From positions 54,104 through 118,103 of the forward strand of contig NZ_JADNLK010000009.1 in NCBI RefSeq assembly GCF_015555905.1: a DNA stretch of 64,000 bases, in the 5' to 3' direction. The DNA comes from Clostridium sp. D43t1_170807_H7 (GTDB taxonomy: Bacteria; Bacillota; Clostridia; Clostridiales; Clostridiaceae). The translations under genes were made by a program, and so were the position numbers. The notes under the pieces were generated by a model. It worked only from the letters and a program-made list of their open reading frames with translations, made no database searches and had not been told where the DNA came from. This document shows, in pieces, positions 54,225 through 63,465 of the stretch (position 1 is the stretch's first letter; the number at the start of each line of letters is the position of its first letter).

Positions 54225-55040
54225 CTACTTAAAATCTTTTGCCACCTCAGTGTATATATAATTTATTAGTTCTTCACTTATTTCCCTATCATTAAAGATA
54301 GCTTGACTTTTAACTGCTTGACCAACCAGCATATGCAATCCACCTATAGCAACTTTTCCTTCTTCTGTTGCTATTTGAAGAAACTTAGTTTTTGTAGGAT
54401 TGTATACTAAATCTACAGCCACATCAAAATTTTTCATTATATCATTACCAACTGCAGATTTATCAATATTAGGATACATTCCAACAGGAGTTGTATTAAT
54501 TATTAGATATCCATTTATATTAGATAATTCATCATAATTAATTATTGATATCCTTTTATTTATGTTATTTAAATTAACATTTTCTGGTGTCCTACTTACT
54601 ATATATATTTTTTCTACTTCATTATCTAATAAATAAGTAATTACAGCTTTACATGCCCCACCAGAACCTAAGATAACTGCAGTTTTATTTTTTACATTTA
54701 TATTTTTACTTTTAATCATAACTTCAATCCCAAAATAGTCAGTATTATATCCATAAAGCTTATTATCCTTTAACATTACTGTATTAACAGCACCAATTCT
54801 AGTTGCTTCATCTGAAATACAATCTAAATATTTCATTATACTTTCCTTATATGGAATTGTAACATTAAACCCTTTTATCTTAAGTAATTTCACTGCTTCC
54901 ACAAAATTATCTAATTTATTTTTAGGAATCTCAAATAATTTATAAGCACCTTCAGTATTGTTTTTCTCCAATATTATCTTATTGATTTTTGGGGATAAGC
55001 TATGACTTAACTTTTCACCTAATAATCCATAGAACTCCAT
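54225..55040 (-). CDS. aroE: Shikimate dehydrogenase
   Basis: NADPH-dependent reduction of 3-dehydroshikimate; 271 residues. The substrate motif GLLGEKLSHSLSPKINK is N-terminal. The catalytic Lys is in FNVTIPYKESI, AVNTV and YNTDYFG line the pocket, and the Rossmann glycine motif is ILGSGGACKAV. It starts ten bases before aroK in the operon. Confidence 0.95.
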   Translation of the reverse strand: MEFYGLLGEKLSHSLSPKINKIILEKNNTEGAYKLFEIPKNKLDNFVEAVKLLKIKGFNVTIPYKESIMKYLDCISDEATRIGAVNTVMLKDNKLYGYNTDYFGIEVMIKSKNINVKNKTAVILGSGGACKAVITYLLDNEVEKIYIVSRTPENVNLNNINKRISIINYDELSNINGYLIINTTPVGMYPNIDKSAVGNDIMKNFDVAVDLVYNPTKTKFLQIATEEGKVAIGGLHMLVGQAVKSQAIFNDREISEELINYIYTEVAKDFK

Positions 55041-55061
55041 TTAATCACCACTCTTTTTTAG

Positions 55062-55175
55062 CAATTAAGAAATTAAGATTATAAACAACGCTTCGCTAGT
55101 TTAAAATATTAAGATTTAGCTTTGCTAAAATTAAGAAATTTCTTAACTCCTTAATTCCTTAGTTCCTTAATTCTT
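55062..55175. repeat. Intercistronic hairpin with octad repeats (pheA-aroE)
   Basis: TTAAGAAATTAAG at one side complements the CTTAATT.CTTTAA run at the other. Inner stems are GCTTCGC and TTTAGC/GCTAAA. On the pheA side are tandem units of type CCTTAATT/CCTTAGTT (about 55146-55175). They run through the pheA stop codon and encode its last residues, KELRN. Confidence 0.65.
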
Positions 55176-56331
55176 TAACTTCTTCATAACATCCAAGTAA
55201 TTTGAAATATTGACTTTTTTCTTCAATTAACTTAATTGCTTTTTTCACATCTTCATTTTCTATATTACCTTCAAAATCTACATATAAAAGGTATTGCCAA
55301 GGTTGATCTTTACTTGGTCTAGACTCTATTTTTATCATATTAATATTATTTTCTGCAAAGTGTCTTAAAAGGTTATATAACGTACCAGCTTTATCATCTA
55401 GTGAAAATACAACTGTAATCTTATTACACTCTTTAGATGATTCAAGTTTTCTTCCTACTATAATAAACTTTGTATGATTATTATCTTTATCATTTATTTC
55501 TTTTTCAATTACATCTAATCCATAAATTTTTGCTGCTCTTAAACTTGCAATAGCAGCTTTTGATTTATCATTAAGCTCTGAAATATATTTAGCACTTATA
55601 GCTGTATTATGGAATGGTATAAGCTTTAAGTTATTTTGTTTACTTAAAAATTCACTACTTTGTTCAAATCCCTGAGGATGTGAATATATTTCTTTTATAT
55701 CTTCAAGTTTACTCCCTTTTACTCCTATTAAGTTTTGATCTATTTTTATACATTCTTCTCCAACTATATAAAGACCATACTTAACTAATAAATCATAAAC
55801 AGTAGTTATTGCTCCTGTACATGAATTTTCTATAGGTAATATTCCATAATCTATTTCATTATTTTTTAAAGCTACAAATACATCTTCAAACTCTTCATAA
55901 TCTATAGTTGTATGACTTTCACCAAAGTATTTAATCATAGCCTCTTCACTAAAAGAGCCTTTTACACCTTGATATCCAATTTTAATATTCCTTAACTCTC
56001 TTTTATTTTCGTTAGTTGATATATTTTCTCCTATAGAATCTATTATCTTAGTTTCTTTTTCATTATCCTCAATAATATCAGCTTGAAGACTTCTACTTAA
56101 CTCCATTAAATTAGTAAAAAACTTTTCTGTAAGCTTTGAATACTCTTTATTATTAAGTCTATTAATATTCTTTTGAATAACTTCAGCTTCTCTAGCTCCA
56201 TTAAAAATTGGAATATTATTTTCAATCTTATATTTTGCTACATTTACCGCTACATTCATTCTCTTTTCAAATAGTTCAACTAACTCTTTATCTATTTTAT
56301 CAATTTCATTTCTGCATTCTAAAAGATCCAT
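55159..56331 (-). CDS. pheA: Bifunctional chorismate mutase / prephenate dehydratase (P-protein)
   Basis: Converts chorismate to prephenate and on to phenylpyruvate; 390 residues. The N-terminal AroQ-type mutase (about 1-90) has LLECRNEIDKIDKELVELFEKRM and RNEAEVI-like GAREAEVIQ. The dehydratase domain (about 115-290) includes GVKGSFSEEA, PIENSCTGAI (TR-like NS.TG), and NHTKFIIVG. The C-terminal ACT domain has DKAGTLYNLLRHFAENNINMIKIESRP (key residues IESRP) for phenylalanine feedback. Stop region lies inside a repeat. Confidence 0.95.
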   Translation of the reverse strand: MDLLECRNEIDKIDKELVELFEKRMNVAVNVAKYKIENNIPIFNGAREAEVIQKNINRLNNKEYSKLTEKFFTNLMELSRSLQADIIEDNEKETKIIDSIGENISTNENKRELRNIKIGYQGVKGSFSEEAMIKYFGESHTTIDYEEFEDVFVALKNNEIDYGILPIENSCTGAITTVYDLLVKYGLYIVGEECIKIDQNLIGVKGSKLEDIKEIYSHPQGFEQSSEFLSKQNNLKLIPFHNTAISAKYISELNDKSKAAIASLRAAKIYGLDVIEKEINDKDNNHTKFIIVGRKLESSKECNKITVVFSLDDKAGTLYNLLRHFAENNINMIKIESRPSKDQPWQYLLYVDFEGNIENEDVKKAIKLIEEKSQYFKLLGCYEEVKELRN

Positions 56332-56358
56332 GTTTTCCCTCCATATTCACTTTTAATC

Positions 56359-56406
56359 AATCCCAATATTTGTATGCTCCCCGGAGGTCGTTCCAATATT
56401 TGGATT
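56359..56406. repeat. Intercistronic hairpin (aroC-pheA)
   Basis: AATCCCAATATTTG (56359-56372) pairs with CCAATATTTGGATT (56393-56406). The loop holds a second GC-rich stem CTCC-CC-GGAG. The GGAGGTC core recalls the hairpin between argJ and argB. There is no T run, so it is not an obvious terminator. Confidence 0.65.
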
Positions 56407-57480
56407 TCACTGCATCAACTCTAAAATTCCAATGGCAGTTACTGCTTCTATAACTGGAAGTGCTCTTTGTACAATGCATGGATCATGTCTACCTTCTATG
56501 CTTAACTTAGTTTCCTCCATTGTAGCTATATTAACAGTACTTTGCTCTTTAAATATTGATGCTGTTGGCTTTATTGCAACATTGAATACTATTGGCATTC
56601 CATTAGTTATTCCACCTAAAATTCCACCATTATTATTAGTTTTTGTTTTTATAATTTTACCATCTAAGTAATATTCATCATTAGCTTCTGAACCTCTCAT
56701 TTTAGAAATATCAAATCCTTTTCCAAATTCAATTCCTTTAACTGCAGGAACTGAAAACATTAAATGAGCTAATGTTGATTCTACTGAATCAAAGAATGGA
56801 TTACCTATTCCAGGCTTTATACCTAAAACAGCACATTCTATAGTTCCACCTATAGAATCCATATCTTTTCTTGCATTCATAACTTCTTCTCTCATTGCTT
56901 CTTCTAATTCTGAATTAATTAAAGGTAATTCTTTTCCATTAAATGATGATATTAATTCTTCATTTATATCTACATCTAAAAAGCTTTTATCTTTAATACT
57001 TCCTATAGAATTAACATGAGCTGCAATTACTATTCCCTTACTTTCTAATATTTGCTTACAAATAGCTCCTGCAAATACAAGTGGTGCAGTTATTCTTCCT
57101 GAGAAATGCCCTCCACCTCTATAATCATTAAAGCCATCATATCTCACAACCCCAGTATAATCTGCATGTCCTGGCCTCATTACATCTTTAAGCTTTGAAT
57201 AATCTTTAGATTTAGTATTGGAATTTCTTATTATTGCACAAAGCGGTGTTCCTGTAGTTTTTCCTTCAAAATATCCACTTAATATTTCCGGTACATCTCC
57301 CTCTTTTCTAGGAGTTGATAATGGGCTTTTTCCTGGTGCTCTTCTTGCCATTTCTACCATTACCTTATCCATATCAATAGAAAACCCTGAAGGTAAACCA
57401 TCAATATTTATTCCTATAGCATTTCCATGAGATTCTCCAAAAATAGATACTCTTATATTATTTCCCCACATTCCACTCAT
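56407..57480 (-). CDS. aroC: Chorismate synthase
   Basis: FMN-dependent elimination of phosphate from EPSP to give chorismate; 357 residues. Landmarks are FGESHGNAIGINIDG at the start, RPGHADYTG (signature 2), GGGHFSGRITAP and the C-terminal EGRHDPCIVQRALPV (signature 3). The first 23 bases overlap the end of aroA, and AGGAGGAG supports the ATG at 57480. Confidence 0.97.
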   Translation of the reverse strand: MSGMWGNNIRVSIFGESHGNAIGINIDGLPSGFSIDMDKVMVEMARRAPGKSPLSTPRKEGDVPEILSGYFEGKTTGTPLCAIIRNSNTKSKDYSKLKDVMRPGHADYTGVVRYDGFNDYRGGGHFSGRITAPLVFAGAICKQILESKGIVIAAHVNSIGSIKDKSFLDVDINEELISSFNGKELPLINSELEEAMREEVMNARKDMDSIGGTIECAVLGIKPGIGNPFFDSVESTLAHLMFSVPAVKGIEFGKGFDISKMRGSEANDEYYLDGKIIKTKTNNNGGILGGITNGMPIVFNVAIKPTASIFKEQSTVNIATMEETKLSIEGRHDPCIVQRALPVIEAVTAIGILELMQ

Positions 57481-58753
57481 GCACGTCTCCTCCTAAAGTT
57501 TTAAAGTCTTCAAAGAAGTTTGGATAAGATTTAGCTATACATTCATAATCTTTTATCACTATTGGTTCTTCACATCTTGTAGAAGCTATCGCTAAAGTCA
57601 TTGCTATTCTATGATCTTTATGACTCCATACATCTACTCCACCTTGTAGCTTTTCTACTCCTGTAACTACTAATCCATCTTCTTTTTCTATTATCTTAGC
57701 TCCTAATTTGTTTAGCTCAGATGTTACTGCTGCAAGTCTATCACATTCCTTAATTCTAAGTCTTCCTGCATTTATTATTTCTGTTGTACCTTTTGTTAAT
57801 GCAGCTACTGATGTAAGCACCGGTATAATATCTGGACATTGACTTCCATCAATTACTGTACTAGCTAATTCACCATTAGTAGTACCCTTTACCCCTATAT
57901 CATTTGCATTAAATACAACATTCATTCTTTCTAATATATCTATTACTTCTTTATCACCTTGAAGAGAATTTAAATCTAAATCCTTACATAATACATCATT
58001 ACCTAAGCTATCTGCACAAAGGAAAAATGCAGCTTGAGAATAATCTCCTTCAACTCTATAATTTCTTGCATTATATTTTTGATTTCCCTTAATAATAAAC
58101 TCTCTATAATTATTATTAATTATTTCTATTCCAAAATCACTCATTGCTCTTAATGTTAAATCAATATATCCCCTTGATTCCATTTCAGTTGTAATTATAA
58201 TTTTAGAATCTTCCTTTAATAATGGCAATGTAAATAATAATCCAGTTATAAACTGAGAGCTTACATTCCCTTCAACTTCAAAAGTTCCAGGCTTTAATTC
58301 ACCATTTATAACTAAGTTAAGATTATCTTCTTCATAAGAATACTTAATTCCCTGTTTTTCAAATATATTATAATAAGTAGTTAATGGTCTTTTCCCTAAA
58401 TTACCTCTACCTATAAATTTACTACTCCCCCTAAATAATAGTGAAATAGGAACTAAAAATCTTAAAGTTGAACCTGATTCATTACAATCAATAACTCTAG
58501 TTTCTTGTGCTTTTTCATCACTTCCATATACTCCTATTACTTTAATGTGATCTTTGTGTTTAACTATTTTAGCTCCTAAAGAATTCATTGCATCAATAGT
58601 TGCTATAATGTCATCTGAATAATCTATATTTTCTATAATGCATAATCCATCACTTAAAGCTGCACAAATAATTGCCCTATGTGCCATACTTTTTGAAGGT
58701 GGTATTTTTACTTCTCCTTTAAGCTTTGATGGATTTATCTTTAAATCTGCCAT
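57458..58753 (-). CDS. aroA: 3-phosphoshikimate 1-carboxyvinyltransferase (EPSP synthase)
   Basis: Transfers enolpyruvyl from PEP to shikimate-3-phosphate; 431 residues. The N-terminal substrate motif is PPSKSMAHRAI, the signature NESGSTLRFLVP region is intact, and SSQFITGLLFTLPLL and RIKECDRLAAVTSELNKLGA are present. DHRIAMTLAIAS is the C-terminal catalytic part. It follows aroB by 13 bases and overlaps aroC, giving tight coupling. Confidence 0.97.
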   Translation of the reverse strand: MADLKINPSKLKGEVKIPPSKSMAHRAIICAALSDGLCIIENIDYSDDIIATIDAMNSLGAKIVKHKDHIKVIGVYGSDEKAQETRVIDCNESGSTLRFLVPISLLFRGSSKFIGRGNLGKRPLTTYYNIFEKQGIKYSYEEDNLNLVINGELKPGTFEVEGNVSSQFITGLLFTLPLLKEDSKIIITTEMESRGYIDLTLRAMSDFGIEIINNNYREFIIKGNQKYNARNYRVEGDYSQAAFFLCADSLGNDVLCKDLDLNSLQGDKEVIDILERMNVVFNANDIGVKGTTNGELASTVIDGSQCPDIIPVLTSVAALTKGTTEIINAGRLRIKECDRLAAVTSELNKLGAKIIEKEDGLVVTGVEKLQGGVDVWSHKDHRIAMTLAIASTRCEEPIVIKDYECIAKSYPNFFEDFKTLGGDVHEWNVGK

Positions 58754-58766
58754 ACAATCTCCTCTT

Positions 58767-59816
58767 TTATTTCTTAAAAAATTCTGCTGTAGTTTTATAT
58801 ATTTCTGAACTTCCTATTTCCTTTAAAATAATTACATTTAAATAATTTCCTAATTTCTTCTTATCTAAATTAATTACTTCTAAAGTTTCTTCAATATTAA
58901 CATCTATTTCATATGGAAGGTTATATTTAACTAAAATATTTTTAATTTTTTGAGAAGTTCCTTTTTTAGTTAATCCTTTTTCTTCACTAATTTTACTTAT
59001 TACATACATTCCAATGGCAACACCTTCACCATGACTATATTTAGTATAATTATAATATTGTTCTATGGCATGACCTAAAGTATGACCAAAATTTAAAAGC
59101 ATTCTTTCGCCTTTATCTTTTTCATCATTCTCCACAACTTGCCTTTTAATATCGCAACATTTGTGGATAACCACTTCCATATTGTTGATTAATTGTTTAT
59201 TATTTTCCATTTTTTCAAGATAATCAAAGAATTCTTTATCCTTAATGCATCCATATTTAATAACTTCCGCCATTCCATCTATAAAAAATCTATCTTCTAA
59301 TGTATTTAATACTTCTGGATCTATTAATACGCATTTTGGGTGATAAAAACTCCCTACTAAGTTTTTCCCTCTATCTAAATCTACTGCTACTTTCCCACCA
59401 ACACTACTATCAACCTGTGCTAAAAGTGATGTTGGTATTTGTACAAAGTCAACTCCTCTTAAATATGTAGAAGCTACAAACCCTGCTAGGTCTCCTATAA
59501 CTCCTCCCCCTAATGCAATTATCAAATCACTTCTAGTTAAATTAAAATCTAGAAGTTCATTATATACAATAGGTAATGTGTTAAAGTTTTTAGTTTCTTC
59601 ACCTGGTTTTAATGATAACAACTTAACTTCAAAGTTACTATCCTTTAATTTCTCACTAATTTTTTCCCCATAATATTTATTTACATTATCATCTGTAATA
59701 ATAAATATCTTCTTTCCCTTGTATACCTTTCTAATTTCTTCTGAAACCCTATTAATAAGTCCCTTTTCAATTATAATTGGATAACTTCTATCTTTTAAAT
59801 CAACTATTAGTTCCAT
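58767..59816 (-). CDS. aroB: 3-dehydroquinate synthase
   Basis: Zinc- and NAD-dependent cyclisation of DAHP; 349 residues from the ATG at 59816 (MELIVDLK), which follows AAAGGATAG. The longer frame to 59840 is not supported. The glycine-rich NAD motif [21 protein letters not shown] is clear (key residues [10 protein letters not shown]). Zinc ligands are Glu in [10 protein letters not shown], and His in [12 protein letters not shown] and [11 protein letters not shown]. Confidence 0.97.
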   Translation of the reverse strand: MELIVDLKDRSYPIIIEKGLINRVSEEIRKVYKGKKIFIITDDNVNKYYGEKISEKLKDSNFEVKLLSLKPGEETKNFNTLPIVYNELLDFNLTRSDLIIALGGGVIGDLAGFVASTYLRGVDFVQIPTSLLAQVDSSVGGKVAVDLDRGKNLVGSFYHPKCVLIDPEVLNTLEDRFFIDGMAEVIKYGCIKDKEFFDYLEKMENNKQLINNMEVVIHKCCDIKRQVVENDEKDKGERMLLNFGHTLGHAIEQYYNYTKYSHGEGVAIGMYVISKISEEKGLTKKGTSQKIKNILVKYNLPYEIDVNIEETLEVINLDKKKLGNYLNVIILKEIGSSEIYKTTAEFFKK

Positions 59817-59829
59817 ATTACTATCCTTT

Positions 59830-60843
59830 CTATATTTCACGTCCTACTGCTGCTGCAATAAGTTTTAAATCTTCCATTAATTTTGCAAATACATCTGGCT
59901 TTAATGATTGTTGTCCATCACATAATGCTTTTTGTGGATCATTATGAACTTCAATTATAAGACCATCAGCTCCTACAGCTACTGCTGCCTTTGATAGTTG
60001 TTCTACCATCCACCATTTTCCTGCTGAGTGACTTGGATCAATTATTACTGGTAAGTGACTTAATTTTTTAATTGCTGGTACAGCACTTAAGTCTAAAGTA
60101 TTTCTAGTGTATGTTTCAAAAGTTCTTATTCCTCTTTCACAAAGAATAACTTGTTCATTACCACCAGCCATAATGTATTCTGCACTCATTAATAACTCTT
60201 CTATTGTTGCAGATAAGCCTCTCTTTAAAAGTATTGGTTTATTAATCTTACCTAACTCTTTTAATAAATCAAAGTTTTGCATATTTCTTGCACCTACTTG
60301 AATTATATCAGCTTTTTCAACAAATGTTTCTATATCATATGGTGACATAAGTTCTGTCACTATTGGTAATCCTGTTTTAGCTTTCGCTTCATTTAATAAT
60401 TCTAAACCTTCATATTTTAATCCTTGGAAACTATATGGAGAAGTTCTTGGTTTAAATGCCCCACCTCTTAAGAAACTAGCTCCATGTTTTTTAACTTCAT
60501 CTGCAACTAATGCAATTTGTTCTTTATTTTCAACTGAACAAGGTCCAGCTATTACTGCAATTTTATTTCCTCCAATAGTATGACCATTAACATCAATTAT
60601 TGTATTTTCTGGATGGAATAATCTATTTGCTTTCTTAAAAGGTTCTTGAACATGCATTACCCTTTCAACATTAGGATTTGCTTCAATGTATGAAGGATCT
60701 ATTTTTGTTGTATCCCCAACTAATCCTAATATACTCATTTCTGCACCAATAACAGGATTTACTGTTACACCTAAAGATTCTAATTCTCCTGTTAATTTTT
60801 TAATTGTCTCCTGACTTGTTTTTGGTTTTAATATTACTACCAT
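59830..60843 (-). CDS. aroF: 3-deoxy-7-phosphoheptulonate (DAHP) synthase, first copy
   Basis: First gene of the aromatic operon; 337 residues. Same design as the paralogue at 52.5 kb: a ferredoxin-like N-terminal regulatory domain, then [50 protein letters not shown] and [10 protein letters not shown]. The ATG follows AAGGGGGC. It sits directly downstream of the aromatic-rich leader peptide and attenuator, so both its synthesis and possibly its activity respond to aromatic supply. Confidence 0.96.
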   Translation of the reverse strand: MVVILKPKTSQETIKKLTGELESLGVTVNPVIGAEMSILGLVGDTTKIDPSYIEANPNVERVMHVQEPFKKANRLFHPENTIIDVNGHTIGGNKIAVIAGPCSVENKEQIALVADEVKKHGASFLRGGAFKPRTSPYSFQGLKYEGLELLNEAKAKTGLPIVTELMSPYDIETFVEKADIIQVGARNMQNFDLLKELGKINKPILLKRGLSATIEELLMSAEYIMAGGNEQVILCERGIRTFETYTRNTLDLSAVPAIKKLSHLPVIIDPSHSAGKWWMVEQLSKAAVAVGADGLIIEVHNDPQKALCDGQQSLKPDVFAKLMEDLKLIAAAVGREI

Positions 60844-60913
60844 TTAAAATGCCCCCTTAAAAAATTTTTAAAATTGAAAACTTTATATTTTTTTATTTCT
60901 TAGTTTTCAATAT

Positions 60914-60943
60914 ATAAAAAAGAGAACCCTTAATGAGCTCTCT
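60914..60943 (-). terminator. Attenuator terminator of the aromatic operon
   Basis: A 9-bp stem AGAGAGCTC-ATTAA-GGGTTCTCT (two GU pairs) followed by six T on the minus strand, 71 bases before the aroF ATG and 55 bases after the leader-peptide stop. An upstream segment GGGAACCTT (60992-61000) can pair with the 3' arm AAGGGTTCTC and would then break this stem. That is the expected antiterminator arrangement. Confidence 0.78.
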
Positions 60944-60998
60944 CTTATAACCATACTTTAAATACACTTTTAGATATTAAGATATATAAAAAGGTTCC

Positions 60999-61130
60999 CT
61001 AAACACTCATTAGAAAAAATTTATATTTATTTTTGCAAAAGAAATAGCTAGCGCTAAAATAAAAGCCCCAGAATATAAAATAAAAAAAGCTATAAAATTT
61101 TGCTGTTAAATTCTTTTCTAATCCTTTCAT
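60999..61130 (-). CDS. Aromatic-rich leader peptide of the aro operon
   Basis: A 43-codon frame with perfect translation signals: GAGAGGG at 61138-61144, seven bases before the ATG. It encodes 11 Phe, 5 Tyr and 1 Trp out of 43 residues; residues 12-31 alone hold 14 of these (FYSFFYFIFWGFYF is the core). The stop codon precedes the antiterminator strand. A ribosome slowed at the Phe/Tyr codons would leave the antiterminator free, giving read-through when charged tRNA-Phe/Tyr is scarce. No homologue is known to me; the protein itself probably has no function. Confidence 0.8.
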   Translation of the reverse strand: MKGLEKNLTAKFYSFFYFIFWGFYFSASYFFCKNKYKFFLMSV

Positions 61131-61172
61131 AATATATCCCTCTCTTAATTATCATTAATTTACTTTTTATTA

Positions 61173-61201
61173 ATTTTAACCATATTTAACCATCTTGTCA
61201 A
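61173..61201 (-). promoter_or_regulatory. Promoter of the aromatic operon
   Basis: On the minus strand TTGACA (61196-61201) and TAAAAT (61173-61178) have a 17-base spacer. The spacer carries a direct repeat ATGGTTAAA/ATGGTTAAA. That could be a repressor site or chance. Confidence 0.82.
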
Positions 61202-61237
61202 TCTTTTTACATATTTTTTTTATCATTTTATATTATC

Positions 61238-62665
61238 CTACAAAATAGGTGCTAACAATCTTATTAATGATTCTTTAATTTTTAAATTTTTAGATCTTTT
61301 ATAATATTCTTCTTTTATAACTAATTTAGATTTTAATTGATCCTCTAAAAATATCTTTTCTTGTTCTTTAGCTACTGTTTCATTATAAATAAATGCATTT
61401 ATCTCAAAATTTAATTTAAAACTTCTTATATCTAAATTTGCGGTTCCAATACTACATACTTCTCCATCTGCTACAATTGTTTTAGAATGAATAAATCCAT
61501 TACCGTAACGATATATCTTTATTCCATATTCTATTAGCAATCCTATATTAGCACTTAACATCCATTCCATAAAAAAGTGATCTGGAGCTCCAGGAACTAT
61601 AATTCTAACATCAACCCCCGAAAGAGCTGATATTTTTAATGCCTCCATCATTGGACTATCCGGTACCAAATATGGAGTTTGAATATAAACATAGTTTTTT
61701 GCATTATTTATAATTTTCATATAAGAATTTTTAATATATTCTTCCATATGATCTGGTCCAGAAGATACTATTTGCATTCCTACATCGCCTACTATCTCTG
61801 GAGTCGGAAAATACATTGACATATTACCCATTTTTTCATCTGAAGCATAGTCCCAATCTAATATGAATCTCTTATTTAACTCATTGACAGCTTCCCCTCT
61901 AACTCGGATATGAGTATCTCTCCAAAATTTAAATTGCTTTCCTTTGTTAACATACTCATTTCCAACATTAAATCCACCAACATATCCAATTTTACCATCA
62001 ATAACAACTATCTTTCTATGATTTCTATAATTAATACGGGTATTAATATGTGGTAAAACTCCTGGAAAGAATATAGCCATCTTTATTCCATAAGATTCTA
62101 TTTCCTTAATTATTTTTTTAGTAATTCGCTTTGATCCCATGCCGTCTATAAGTAATCTTACTTCTATACCATCTTTAACCTTTTCATGTAGTTCTTTTAT
62201 CAACGCTCTTCCTAAATCATCATATCTAAAAATATAGTATTCGATATGTATAAAACTTTTTGCAGCTCTAATATCATTCAATAATTCTCTAAATTTATCT
62301 TCTCCATTAATATAGGTTTTTACTTCATTCCCAGTAGTATAAACTGCTCCTGAATGGTTATAATTCATTAAAATCAAATCTTCATAATTCTCATTAATTT
62401 CACTATCAAAACTAGGTAGTTCATGATTACTTCTTAATTTATATCTTTTAATTTTATCTGCAAGCTTTTTTTCTCTAAATATTTTTTGCCTACTCAAATT
62501 TTGCCCCAATAATAGGTATAAAATAAATCCTATACCTGGTAATGCAATTAGTATTATAAGCCAAGCCCATGTTGTTGTCGGTTCTTTTCTTTCGATAAAT
62601 ATTAATGATAGTGCAGACAATAAATTTAATAAAAAAAACATTACTAGTAATACTATATATGCCAT
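61238..62665 (-). CDS. cls: Cardiolipin synthase
   Basis: 475-residue membrane enzyme joining two phosphatidylglycerols. Two N-terminal transmembrane helices (about 3-25 and 34-55, with TTTWAWLIILIALPGIGFILY around ITTWAW-type motif) are followed by two phospholipase-D HKD motifs: HRKIVVIDG near 218 and HSKTIVADG near 396. Single gene, with an unrelated neighbourhood. Confidence 0.95.
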   Translation of the reverse strand: MAYIVLLVMFFLLNLLSALSLIFIERKEPTTTWAWLIILIALPGIGFILYLLLGQNLSRQKIFREKKLADKIKRYKLRSNHELPSFDSEINENYEDLILMNYNHSGAVYTTGNEVKTYINGEDKFRELLNDIRAAKSFIHIEYYIFRYDDLGRALIKELHEKVKDGIEVRLLIDGMGSKRITKKIIKEIESYGIKMAIFFPGVLPHINTRINYRNHRKIVVIDGKIGYVGGFNVGNEYVNKGKQFKFWRDTHIRVRGEAVNELNKRFILDWDYASDEKMGNMSMYFPTPEIVGDVGMQIVSSGPDHMEEYIKNSYMKIINNAKNYVYIQTPYLVPDSPMMEALKISALSGVDVRIIVPGAPDHFFMEWMLSANIGLLIEYGIKIYRYGNGFIHSKTIVADGEVCSIGTANLDIRSFKLNFEINAFIYNETVAKEQEKIFLEDQLKSKLVIKEEYYKRSKNLKIKESLIRLLAPIL

Positions 62666-62760
62666 AAATCATTAATTCCTTTCAAACTTTAGCTCTCTCT
62701 TCTTATATATATTATACATCAACCAAGTACTATTTAATACCATCTAAGTAAATTACATAT

Positions 62761-62794
62761 AAAAAGAACCATGCTTCATAGCATGGTTCTTTTT
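62761..62794 (-). terminator. Intrinsic terminator of the reverse rubrerythrin gene
   Basis: AAAAAGAACCATGC/GCATGGTTCTTTTT perfect stem with T tracts in both directions, 17 bases past the stop codon. Confidence 0.93.
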
Positions 62795-62811
62795 ATAGTA
62801 AATTTTATATA

Positions 62812-63354
62812 TTAAGCAAAGTATCTGTTTAATAGACCTTCGAAAGCTTTTCCGTGTCTAGCTTCATCTTTACACATTTCGTGAACTGTGTCATGGATTG
62901 CATCTAAGTTTAATTCTTTAGCTAATTTAGCTAAATCTAATTTACCTTGAGTTGCTCCATGTTCTGCAGCTACTCTAGCTTCTAAGTTAGCTTTTGTATC
63001 AGCAACAACTACTTCTCCTAATAATTCAGCAAATTTTGCAGCGTGTTCTGCTTCTTCGATAGCTATTCTCTTATAAGCTTCAGCAACTTCTGGGAATCCT
63101 TCTCTATCAGCTTGTCTTGACATTGCTAGGTACATTCCTACTTCTGTACATTCTCCAACAAAGTTAGCTCTTAATCCTTCGATTACTCTTTCGTCTACAC
63201 CTTGAGCTACTCCAATTCTGTGTTCATCAGCAAATACTAATTCTCCAGCTTGTTCTACGAACTTATCAGCTCCAACATGGCATAATGGGCATTCTGCTGG
63301 TGCAGTTTCTCCTTCATGAACATATCCACATACTGTACATACAAATTTCTTCAT
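62812..63354 (-). CDS. Reverse rubrerythrin (NADH peroxidase component), copy 1
   Basis: 180 residues. A rubredoxin-type [Fe(SCys)4] site comes first ([20 protein letters not shown], residues 5-24), then the ferritin-like diiron domain with [14 protein letters not shown] and [16 protein letters not shown]. This is the order typical of clostridial reverse rubrerythrins. It reduces H2O2 and possibly O2 with electrons from NADH and a redox partner. Codon use (GTT/GCT/AAC-rich) resembles a highly expressed gene. GGAGGAAG precedes the ATG. Confidence 0.95.
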   Translation of the reverse strand: MKKFVCTVCGYVHEGETAPAECPLCHVGADKFVEQAGELVFADEHRIGVAQGVDERVIEGLRANFVGECTEVGMYLAMSRQADREGFPEVAEAYKRIAIEEAEHAAKFAELLGEVVVADTKANLEARVAAEHGATQGKLDLAKLAKELNLDAIHDTVHEMCKDEARHGKAFEGLLNRYFA

Positions 63355-63418
63355 AATTTTACTTCCTCCTAAAATTTCATATCTTTCATTTATTTTCTTA
63401 TTTATTTTAAACTATATA

Positions 63419-63457
63419 CTACAAAAGTACAAGCATTCTATACTTTTGTAGTTTTTT
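63419..63457. terminator. Hairpin between the two rubrerythrin genes
   Basis: CTACAAAAGTA/TACTTTTGTAG stem with six T on the plus side. On the minus strand the tail is TATATAG, so it is a weak terminator for copy 2 and partial read-through into copy 1 is likely. Confidence 0.65.
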
Positions 63458-63465
63458 AAAATTTA

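Noticed and set aside
60844..60998. T-box riboswitch in front of aroF
   Set aside because: The AGGGAACC segment superficially resembles a T-box, but the conserved TGGNACCGCG core is absent. Pairing with the terminator arm and the leader peptide explain it better.
62490..62672. 60-codon frame at the start of cls
   Set aside because: It overlaps the conserved N-terminal membrane helices of cardiolipin synthase in another frame.
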